Shown here piece by piece: positions 1 through 6,282 of a DNA stretch of 12,978 nt (position 1 is its first letter; the number at the start of each line of letters is the position of its first letter). The translations under genes were made by a program, and so were the position numbers. The DNA comes from Bacillota bacterium. Its GTDB lineage: Bacteria > Bacillota > Dethiobacteria > Dethiobacterales > Dethiobacteraceae. The stretch covers positions 1-12,978 of the forward strand of contig QLUI01000019.1 in assembly GCA_018725345.1 (NCBI GenBank), given 5' to 3'. The notes under the pieces are model-generated. The model was not told where the DNA came from, searched no databases, and was given only the letters and a program-made list of their open reading frames with translations.

Positions 1-73
1 CACCTGATTAAAAATTCCCACCTACGCTTCGCTTAGAGGTGGGGCCTTAACCCAAAAGAAAAACCAAGATAAA
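1..73 (+). repeat. Dispersed palindromic repeat, copy 1 (IS200/IS605-like end)
   Basis: Bases 1-73 match 6192-6265 almost base for base. They share the start cacctgattaaaaa, the stem-loop core at about 16-43 whose loop reads acgcttcgcttag, and the A-rich tail ending near 73. There are a few substitutions and a one-base gap just after the stem. In this copy the outer stem has decayed (right arm ggggcctt instead of gggagtttt), so it pairs less well than copy 2. It may start before the window. Both copies point the same way. The shape, a GC-rich stem with a short loop next to TTAA, resembles transposon ends of the IS200/IS605 group; that family assignment is inference. Confidence 0.75.
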
Positions 74-162
74 ATACTGTATATGGACGTGAATTGTAGA
101 TTTTTAGACTTTCTGCAGTGGAATCAACTATAGCTACCCGGATGCTAATTTCATGATAACCA

Positions 163-366
163 CTATTCAAAATCTGGATCATAAGGGGTTAGTGTGAATC
201 CACGGCTACCTTCTACAACATAAAGTTCTTCACCTTCTTTTATGTTGTATTTCTCGAATAATTTCCTAGGAAGAGTAAGAAAAAAATGAGTCAGCTGGTT
301 ACCGAAGTGTTCCGAGGAAATTTACACACTAATATGGGCTTGACTCTGCACTCTGGCAATGGAAGC
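163..366 (-). pseudogene. AbrB/MazE-like DNA-binding protein, decayed
   Basis: The minus-strand frame reads SIARVQSQAHISV, then an in-frame stop (322-324), then continues to a segment containing LTLPRKLFEKYNIKEGEEL and YVVEGSRGFTLTPYDPDFE, ending at a stop at 163-165. The pattern IPRKLREKYNIKEGDEL followed by V-EG-RG--L-PYD is characteristic of the swapped-hairpin AbrB/SpoVT/MazE fold used by transition-state regulators and antitoxins. No convincing start codon or ribosome binding site is present, the N-terminal strand is broken by the stop, and the left neighbour is a transposon-end-like repeat. I therefore call it a remnant. It lies just downstream of the phosphohexomutase on the same strand. 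No partner toxin gene is visible. Confidence 0.55.
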
Positions 367-371
367 ATAAG

Positions 372-2111
372 TTAGTAGCCTGACTCCATTTTCACCAGAG
401 CCAAGACCTTTTCCTTGAGCACAGAAAGCTTGGCTGCAGCTATATCGGCGTTATCTTCTTTAACCCCAAGGTAAATCTTTATCTTTGGCTCGGTACCTGA
501 CGGGCGGATGCAGAACCAGGAAAGATCAGCCAAAACATATTTCAGAGCGTCGCTGGCAGGCAGCATAATAGGTGTTTGATTCCCTTGTACGTCAGTGCTT
601 AACTGTTTTAGATAATCATCTGCGCGGATGATTGTTAGCCCGTTCATTTCTAATAAGCCGGCACCACGCAACTTGGTCATGACCTGCTCCACCCGATAAA
701 GCTCATTTTCAGCCAGGTTAAGGTTAAGCAGTTCTTCTTGAAAATAGCCATGAGCCAAGAACAGCTGCTCTAGGGCATCTAAGAGAGTCATCTGCTTGTG
801 TTTATAATAAGCGGTCATCTCGGCTACTAGCTGGCTGGCTTGAATACCGTCTTTATCTCGGACGAAGTCACCTGCAAGGTAGCCATAGCTTTCTTCAAAA
901 CCAAAGAGAAAAACATTTTGACCTGAATCGACACGTTCTTTAATTTGCTCTCCAATATATTTAAACCCAGTCAGTGTTTCTATTGTCTCCACCCCGTAGT
1001 CTGCAGCGATGGCCTTCCCCATTGCCGAGGTCACCACAGTCTGGATCACTATGCCGTTAGAGGGAAGCTTCCCCTGCTTTTTTCTTTGAGAAAGGATATA
1101 GTCCAGCAGCAAGCAGCCAATCTGATTGCCGGTTAGAGGGACATAGCGCCCTGAGGTGTTACGAACAGCGGCACCTAGACGATCAGCGTCTAAGTCGGTA
1201 GCCAACAACAGGTCTGCCTGTTCTTTTTCCCCCAAGGTTATGGCCATGTTATACACTTCCCAATCTTCGGGATTTGGAGATTGAACTGTGGAACAGTTGG
1301 GATCCGTCTCTAACTGTTTTGACACGAGGAAGAGCTCTGTAACGCGGGCATTTATCAGCGCCCGTGGAATTGCTTTGCCCCCTGTGCCGTGAAGGGGGGT
1401 GTAGACAACCCTTACCGGCAGCGGGCCTTTGCTCCACCAGGTTGAGCTGAGGGATATCCCCTGTAATAATTTATAATAGCGGTTATCTATCTCGGCACCG
1501 ACTCGCTCAAACAGCCCGTTTTTTTCTGCCTCTTCCAGATCGCCACCCGGTATTGTTAGTGCATCTTCCACCTGAAGAATATGCGCTGTGATGGCGTGTG
1601 CCAGGTAATCAGTGATCTGTCCGCCGTCTGGTCCGTACACTTTGTAGCCGTTGTCAGTAGGGGGATTGTGACTGGCTGTAATCACTACTCCGGCTGAAGC
1701 CTGCAGTTCCCTGACGGCAAAGGATAAGAGAGGTGTCGGAGTAGGCTCTGGGAAAACCCAGGCTTTAATGCCATGGTTGGTTAAGACTTCCGCCGTTGCT
1801 CGAACAAACCGCTCCGAGTTGCGCCTGGTATCGCAGGCAATAACCACGGAAGGTTGTTTTCCCTCTTTCAGGCAAGCGTTAAGAAGATAGCGCGCCAGAC
1901 CTAGCGTAACCTTGCGGACTACATAAATATTGATCAATGCTGTTCCGACACCCATCCGACCCCTGATTCCTCCGGTGCCAAAGGCTATCTCTTTGGAAAA
2001 GCGGTTGGCTATTTCGTTTTCGTCAAGGGAAATCTTGGTCAGTTCCCGGCCCAGTTCCTCATCCATTCCGGAAAATTCAAGCCATTGTTGATATTTTTTT
2101 CGGTATTCCAC
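372..2111 (-). CDS. Phosphohexomutase (phosphomannomutase/phosphoglucomutase, PgcA-type)
   Basis: Alpha-D-phosphohexomutase of 579 residues, expected to interconvert hexose-6-phosphate and hexose-1-phosphate in the cytoplasm. All four hallmark loops are present: phosphoserine loop TASHNPP at 145-151 (Ser147), metal loop DLDADR at 306-311, sugar-specificity loop GFEESYGY at 404-411, and phosphate loop RPSGTEPK at 536-543. The length fits the long PgcA/PMM2-like branch rather than the roughly 450-residue ManB/GlmM branch. The start is GTG, with aaggaaggag about 10 bases upstream. It is the last gene of the minus-strand operon, 25 bases after manC, so its likely job here is mannose-6-P to mannose-1-P, or the reverse when GH130 enzymes release mannose-1-P. 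Glucose specificity or dual specificity cannot be excluded. Confidence 0.92.
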   Translation of the reverse strand: MEYRKKYQQWLEFSGMDEELGRELTKISLDENEIANRFSKEIAFGTGGIRGRMGVGTALINIYVVRKVTLGLARYLLNACLKEGKQPSVVIACDTRRNSERFVRATAEVLTNHGIKAWVFPEPTPTPLLSFAVRELQASAGVVITASHNPPTDNGYKVYGPDGGQITDYLAHAITAHILQVEDALTIPGGDLEEAEKNGLFERVGAEIDNRYYKLLQGISLSSTWWSKGPLPVRVVYTPLHGTGGKAIPRALINARVTELFLVSKQLETDPNCSTVQSPNPEDWEVYNMAITLGEKEQADLLLATDLDADRLGAAVRNTSGRYVPLTGNQIGCLLLDYILSQRKKQGKLPSNGIVIQTVVTSAMGKAIAADYGVETIETLTGFKYIGEQIKERVDSGQNVFLFGFEESYGYLAGDFVRDKDGIQASQLVAEMTAYYKHKQMTLLDALEQLFLAHGYFQEELLNLNLAENELYRVEQVMTKLRGAGLLEMNGLTIIRADDYLKQLSTDVQGNQTPIMLPASDALKYVLADLSWFCIRPSGTEPKIKIYLGVKEDNADIAAAKLSVLKEKVLALVKMESGY

Positions 2112-2136
2112 CGCTGAGCGCTCCTTCCTTTTTCGG

Positions 2137-3216
2137 CTACAGGTATCTGCCTAGTCCCTGGTCTTTGAGTGACTGTACCAGCTTTTTAATATCCTGAGTA
2201 CGCTCCTTAGCGCAGACCAACACTGCATTTCCCGCCTGTACAATTACTAAGTCTTGCACACCTAAGGTGGCAATGAGGAGACCCTGACCATAGATCAGGC
2301 AATCGGTGGTATCAATCCCCACGTATTCACCTTTGATCACATTCTTGTGCTGATCCTTGGGGAAACATGCCGCTAGGGCAGCCCAGCTTCCTAGGTCGTC
2401 CCAACCGAAATCGCCCTGAACAACCAGAATCTCCTGAGATTTCTCCATTATTCCATAATCGATGGAAATACTGGGGAGGGAAGGGAAAATACTATCTACA
2501 GCTTCCTGTTCTCCATCGGAACCGATATGCCCAGCAATTGCTGTTAATCCTCGGTACAACTCTGGCAGCTGCTGTTCTATTTTCTTTAGAATCAAGTCTG
2601 TCTGCCACGCAAAAATACCGCTGTTCCAAAAATATCTGCCAGCACGCAAATATGCTAGGGCGATATTGGTAGTGGGCTTTTCCACGAACTGTCGCACTTT
2701 AAACGTTAAAGGGGTGCCGGGAAGAGCGTCTTTTTCCCGCTCAATGTAGCCATAACCCGTCTCCGGCCGGGTTGGGACGATACCGATGGTTACTAGAACC
2801 TCGGCAGTAGAAGCTAGTTGTATTCCTCTTTCCAGGCAGCGGAGAAATTCTGCTTGCCCCTGCACCAAGTGATCTGCCGGGAAGACCAGCATAGTAGCAC
2901 CCGGTTCCCTCTTGCGAATATGCATAGCGGCCAGACCGATACAGGGTGCGGTATTTCTACCCTGAGGTTCTATAATTAGGTTTCCTTGCGGCAGGCTGGG
3001 GAGTTGTTCCCTCGCTAGAGCGGCGTGCTCTTTTCCTGTCACCACCAAGATGTTCTGTGTGTCAAAAAGATTTATAATGCGCTCATAAGCTTGTTGGACA
3101 AGAGAACTTTCCCCTAACAGATTCAAGAACTGTTTGGGGAGATGGCTTCGGCTCCAAGGCCAGAAGCGCTCTCCACTCCCTCCAGCCATAATTACGGCAT
3201 ACCGTGTCATGTTCAT
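2137..3216 (-). CDS. manC: Mannose-1-phosphate guanylyltransferase
   Basis: Protein of 359 residues that makes GDP-mannose from mannose-1-phosphate and GTP. Sequence support: nucleotide-binding signature AGGSGERFWPWSR near residues 11-23 followed by PKQF (27-30), EPQGRNTAP at 83-91, FPADH at 112-116, PETGYGYI at 151-158, FVEKP at 177-181 and WNSGIF at 197-202, all typical of the GDP-mannose pyrophosphorylase branch. It lacks the C-terminal isomerase domain of the bifunctional enzyme of about 470 residues; that domain is encoded separately just upstream. ATG at 3216 has aggaagg 4 bases before it; the in-frame ATG at 3210 (MTRYAVIMAGG) is an equally good start. It sits 25 bases from each neighbour, so co-transcription is likely. 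Confidence 0.93.
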   Translation of the reverse strand: MNMTRYAVIMAGGSGERFWPWSRSHLPKQFLNLLGESSLVQQAYERIINLFDTQNILVVTGKEHAALAREQLPSLPQGNLIIEPQGRNTAPCIGLAAMHIRKREPGATMLVFPADHLVQGQAEFLRCLERGIQLASTAEVLVTIGIVPTRPETGYGYIEREKDALPGTPLTFKVRQFVEKPTTNIALAYLRAGRYFWNSGIFAWQTDLILKKIEQQLPELYRGLTAIAGHIGSDGEQEAVDSIFPSLPSISIDYGIMEKSQEILVVQGDFGWDDLGSWAALAACFPKDQHKNVIKGEYVGIDTTDCLIYGQGLLIATLGVQDLVIVQAGNAVLVCAKERTQDIKKLVQSLKDQGLGRYL

Positions 3217-3241
3217 CCATCCTTCCTAAAAGAAGCATTTT

Positions 3242-3604
3242 TTACGCTCTTCCGTAGCTGTCTTCTAAGCGGACGATATCATCCTCACCTAAGTAGCTGC
3301 CACGCTGTACCTCAATAAAGATAAAAGGTTCATCGCCGGGATTGATGGCGCGGTGGGCAGCTTCCGCTGGGATATCCACCGCTTCTCCGGGCTGGAGTGC
3401 TATTTCCTTATCGTTTAGAATGATAATCCCATTTCCCGCCACGGCGACCCAGTGCTCCTGCCGGTTGGCGTGGCGCTGGTAGCTAAGCTTATGCCCCGGG
3501 TTTACGGTGATGCGCTTTACCTTGTAACCGGGTTCACTTAACAGCACTTCCCATTTTCCCCAAGGAGGCTCTGCCGATTCTAGTAGATCTTTTGCCAAAG
3601 TCAT
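3242..3604 (-). CDS. Cupin phosphomannose isomerase, type II (stand-alone domain)
   Basis: Small cupin of 120 residues matching the C-terminal domain of bifunctional mannose-6-phosphate isomerase/guanylyltransferases. The first cupin motif runs from PGHKLSYQRH (36-45) through RQEHWVAVAG (48-57) and supplies likely metal ligands His45, Glu50 and/or His51. The second, IPAEAAHRAINPG (78-90), supplies His84. The tail EVQRGSYLGEDDIVRL with DSYGR is the family's diagnostic ending. It would convert fructose-6-phosphate to mannose-6-phosphate, supplying the mutase and ManC encoded downstream. ATG start with gaggg about 8 bases upstream. A sugar-binding role without isomerase activity is possible for such short cupins, but the operon makes isomerase the better call. 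Confidence 0.87.
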   Translation of the reverse strand: MTLAKDLLESAEPPWGKWEVLLSEPGYKVKRITVNPGHKLSYQRHANRQEHWVAVAGNGIIILNDKEIALQPGEAVDIPAEAAHRAINPGDEPFIFIEVQRGSYLGEDDIVRLEDSYGRA

Positions 3605-3670
3605 CTAAACATCCCTCATTCACTAAATTTTTCACTTAATCTTTTCGTCGTTTGTATTGAAGCGCACATC

Positions 3671-6013
3671 CTAGCTAGTAATCTCTTTTTCATAATGGAA
3701 TCGCTCAAAAAGTTCCCAAGAGTAAAGGGCGAGCAGTCCAAGCAGAAAAGAAATGGTGGACTCGGCTCCCTTATTTTTACTGGGACCGTTCTCCGCCAGG
3801 CCGTCTGAACAGGAACCCGTGGAGGGATTGTAGAGCGCCTTGCCTAATCGGTTGCGACCTAAGTACCATTGAAAAGCGGCATAGGCCAGATCTAGGTACT
3901 TCTGCTGACCGCTCAAGGCAGATGCCAAGAGGCAGACTTCCGTTAAGGCACCGGCATCAAGGGGTTGCTGGCAAAACACGGCCTTTTCCCCTCCTTTTAC
4001 GTACCAACCATGGTTGCCGATTAGGTCAAAATAGCCTTCCTGGTACTGGATGTCGATGAGGAAATCCAAAGCTGACAGAGCCGTCTCTAAGTAGGCGGGC
4101 TCGGAAAAATGCCTATAGCCTAATAAGAGAGCATGGGGAAGGCGGGCGTTATCATAAGTTAAGAAGTTTTCAAACCAGCGCCAAGAACCTGAGGCATTTT
4201 CCCGGTAACGTTGCAGGAGAGAATCGACGATTAAGCGCAGCCCATCCTTTGCAGGTTTAGACTCGGGATAGTGAAACAAATAATTGCCCAGACCGCAAGC
4301 GCTGTATGCCTGGGCACGAGTGTATACCAGCTTGTCCAACTGTGGTAGACTAGCATACAAAAGTTCCCTGGCCAGCATGCTCTGATCCCGGTTTTGCACT
4401 AGACTGGCCGCAGCCCCTAGTCCCCACAGACACCGCCCAAACGTATCCTGGCTCAGTTCCTGAGCAGGAAATCCTTTCTGATAATTTAGATAGTTGTAAA
4501 ACCAGCCGCTTTCCTGCCTGGCATGGGAAAGGAAGGCAAGATACCTATCTATTAGGGACAGCACTGACTCATCCCTGAACATGTTAAAATAATGGGCACA
4601 GACTACTATAGCTCGGCCCGCATCATCTGCGGAATAATTGTGGGCATAGTCAGGAATGCCAAAGAGAGCATGTTGGACGATGCTCGTATCGTCTGTCAGT
4701 GTTTTAAGGTAGTTCATATTGATGACCGGCAGAGTATGCACGCGGTCTTGCTTAGTTGTTCCTATTACCTGAGACGCGAGGTCTTCAAAGACATCTAGGT
4801 ACTGCTTGGAAATACGGCTCCAGCCCATTCGCTGGCCTGCGATATAAGCTTGCCCTGCCAGGGAAAGCCTCTCCTCGGGATTTTCAATCAGTTGCATAAC
4901 TGCTTCGGTCATGCCCACCGGATCATTGAAGTTGACCACCCGACCCTTCTCTCCGGCCAGCGCCTCTCGGGCATGCAGGAACGGAGTGGAAATAATGGCC
5001 TTCCCCTTGCCCAGTGAGTTGCTGAGGACACCGCTTGTTATCTGCCCCTCAGAGTGATATGGACAGACCACGAGGTCTGCCGCTCCCAGGTAGTAGCCCA
5101 AAGTGTCGTCGTCCACAAATTCGTCCACAAATAGCACATTTTCAGTGATATTAAGTATTTTTACAAGGTTTTCGAGGCCCTCCCGGTATTCTTCACCATG
5201 GTGCTTCTTTACCGTAGGATGGGTGACACCTAAGACGATATACAGCACTTCTGGATGCTTTTCAACCACAGGGGGCATGGCTTTCAGCATGATTTCAATC
5301 CCCTTGTTGGGGTTAAGGAAGCCGAAGGTCAGGATGACAAAATGCCCCGCCAACTGTAGCTGATGTTTATAGTAAGAGGGGTCGATATAAAATGTGTCGG
5401 GAACGCCGTGCTGGATTAGGTGGATCTTGGCATGGGGAATATTGTAGATGTCTGTCAATATGGCAATGGCCCGTTCATTCATGACTACCAGCGCCTGGGA
5501 AAAGGCGGCTACTCCGATGAGCGCCTTTTTCTGGCTTGCGGATGGCTTTTCCAAGACGGTATGAAAGGTTGTTACCACAGGTTTTTGCAAATAGCTTAAA
5601 AACTCCACAATGTGGATACCTTCAGGCCCTCCAAAAAGTCCAAACTCGTGTTGTAGGGATACGATATCTACCGCAGAGGAATTGATAAGGTCGGCAGCGT
5701 TTTGATAATCTTCCAAACAGTCTTGCTTGATCTGATAAATAACCTTAGAGGGGTAATCGTAGCGCTCGTTATTGTTTAAAGCAACAAACAATGTGGAATC
5801 GCGACCTATTATACCTTCTAATGCACCGCTTAAACTGGTCGCAAAGGTGGCAATCCCACATTTGCGGGGCAGATGACTACCCACTAAGGCAATTCGCAAC
5901 CGTTTTTTTACTTCCTTTGGACTTGCATGAGGTAAAAACAAGAAACACCATTCCCTTCCAGGTAAAATTGAATAACTTCTCAGGCAATTCTGGTGATTTT
6001 TTAGATATATCAT
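3671..6013 (-). CDS. GT4 glycosyltransferase with C-terminal alpha/alpha-barrel-like domain
   Basis: Two-domain protein. Counting from ATG 6013, residues about 38-415 form a GT-B retaining glycosyltransferase: RLRIALVG, then RKCGIATF at 50-57, QHEFGLFGG at 121-129, GFLNPNKG at 231-238, and the donor-site region SEGQITSGVL from 321. The second Glu of the usual E-x7-E motif is absent, replaced in a TSG-type variant found in a known GT4 subgroup. Residues about 433-780 are helical and aromatic-rich, with DNARLPHALLLGY, CQQPLDAGALTEVC and a final NKGAEST at 747-753, resembling an (alpha/alpha)6 glycosidase-like toroid. The start is uncertain: the frame is open to GTG 6094, ATG 6013 and TTG 5941 are alternatives, and none has a strong Shine-Dalgarno. 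First gene of the minus operon, next to GDP-mannose genes, so mannosyl transfer is inferred. No membrane segment is seen. Confidence 0.82.
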   Translation of the reverse strand: MIYLKNHQNCLRSYSILPGREWCFLFLPHASPKEVKKRLRIALVGSHLPRKCGIATFATSLSGALEGIIGRDSTLFVALNNNERYDYPSKVIYQIKQDCLEDYQNAADLINSSAVDIVSLQHEFGLFGGPEGIHIVEFLSYLQKPVVTTFHTVLEKPSASQKKALIGVAAFSQALVVMNERAIAILTDIYNIPHAKIHLIQHGVPDTFYIDPSYYKHQLQLAGHFVILTFGFLNPNKGIEIMLKAMPPVVEKHPEVLYIVLGVTHPTVKKHHGEEYREGLENLVKILNITENVLFVDEFVDDDTLGYYLGAADLVVCPYHSEGQITSGVLSNSLGKGKAIISTPFLHAREALAGEKGRVVNFNDPVGMTEAVMQLIENPEERLSLAGQAYIAGQRMGWSRISKQYLDVFEDLASQVIGTTKQDRVHTLPVINMNYLKTLTDDTSIVQHALFGIPDYAHNYSADDAGRAIVVCAHYFNMFRDESVLSLIDRYLAFLSHARQESGWFYNYLNYQKGFPAQELSQDTFGRCLWGLGAAASLVQNRDQSMLARELLYASLPQLDKLVYTRAQAYSACGLGNYLFHYPESKPAKDGLRLIVDSLLQRYRENASGSWRWFENFLTYDNARLPHALLLGYRHFSEPAYLETALSALDFLIDIQYQEGYFDLIGNHGWYVKGGEKAVFCQQPLDAGALTEVCLLASALSGQQKYLDLAYAAFQWYLGRNRLGKALYNPSTGSCSDGLAENGPSKNKGAESTISFLLGLLALYSWELFERFHYEKEITS

Positions 6014-6034
6014 AAACCGAGAGTATCCTATATA

Positions 6035-6063
6035 ATTATAACATATCATTCTTCTTTTGACGT
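6035..6063 (-). promoter_or_regulatory. Possible promoter for the minus-strand mannose operon
   Basis: On the minus strand a perfect TATAAT lies at 6035-6040, with AT-rich sequence around it. The candidate -35 about 17 bases upstream (acgtca, 6058-6063) is a poor match. If it is used, transcription would start near 6028. That would exclude the GTG at 6094 as translation start and favour ATG 6013 or TTG 5941 for the glycosyltransferase. The call rests on the -10 box and on its position ahead of the operon. Confidence 0.3.
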
Positions 6064-6144
6064 ATATTTCTTTCTTTGCAGACACTATCTGCACTGGAGG
6101 CTACGCTAGGTGGAAGAAATGAGCGAGAAGTTAAAAGTGAACTC

Positions 6145-6163
6145 GTTTAAGCAAAGCTTAAAC
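6145..6163. repeat. Perfect 8-bp inverted repeat with 3-base loop
   Basis: gtttaagc (6145-6152) and gcttaaac (6156-6163) are exact reverse complements around aaa. It is the first of three successive hairpins within the transposon-end-like stretch, ahead of the large GH130 fusion gene. Confidence 0.6.
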
Positions 6164-6170
6164 ATCGGGG

Positions 6171-6200
6171 AATCAGGTGGAGAGTCTACTCCACCTGATT
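6171..6200. repeat. Perfect 12-bp inverted repeat
   Basis: aatcaggtggag (6171-6182) pairs exactly with ctccacctgatt (6189-6200) around the loop agtcta. The right arm is also the first nine bases of the dispersed repeat. Copy 1 begins at the window edge, so whether its left arm exists cannot be seen. Confidence 0.8.
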
Positions 6201-6265
6201 AAAAACTCCCACCTACGCTTCGCTTAGAGGTGGGAGTTTTAACCCAAAAGAAAAACCAAAATAAA
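6192..6265 (+). repeat. Dispersed palindromic repeat, copy 2
   Basis: Second copy of the repeat seen at 1-73, same orientation. Its stem is perfect for 13 bp: aaaactcccacct (6202-6214) pairs with aggtgggagtttt (6228-6240) around acgcttcgcttag. On each strand the stem ends in a run of T, so the hairpin is terminator-like in both directions. On the plus strand it lies only 42 bases before the chosen start of the GH130 fusion gene. Confidence 0.85.
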
Positions 6266-6282
6266 CTTTTGAGGTGAAGACA

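Larger units (their letters stand above)
6095..6265 (+). mobile_element. Degraded IS200/IS605-type end: tnpB tail remnant plus palindromic end
   Basis: Plus-strand frame 6110-6199 is open for 30 codons and ends SFKQSLNIGESGGESTPPD before a TAA at 6200-6202. This resembles the poorly conserved C-terminal tail of TnpB proteins (S-KQE-N-G-type endings), and the tnpB stop codon in these elements runs straight into the terminal hairpin, as here. An overlapping frame reads EREVKSELV, suggesting a frameshift upstream. No upstream tnpB body, RuvC motif or zinc finger remains, and there is no tnpA. The terminal hairpin and its A-rich flank are shared with copy 1 at the start of the window. In active elements this 3' region also encodes the guide-scaffold (omega) RNA, so the stretch may be a solo right end. 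Family assignment is inferred from pattern, not from a database match. Confidence 0.5.

Noticed and set aside
33..182. Minus-strand open frame of 49 codons containing GYHEISIRVAIVDSTAESLKI
   Set aside because: It reads through the dispersed repeat to its stop, overlaps the AbrB-like remnant in another frame and has no ribosome binding site. Probably chance.
5107..5128. Short direct repeat tcgtccacaaat
   Set aside because: It encodes the repeated FVDEFVDD peptide in the glycosyltransferase, so it is coding constraint and not a functional repeat.
5103..5363. Plus-strand open frame rich in Ser/Thr at its start
   Set aside because: It lies antisense to the GT4 domain; the Ser/Thr run is the complement of the FVDEFVDDD segment. 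No ribosome binding site.
6274..6282. GTG at 6274 as start of the GH130 fusion
   Set aside because: This GTG is part of the best Shine-Dalgarno sequence (gaggtga, 6271-6277), which is correctly spaced for GTG 6283.
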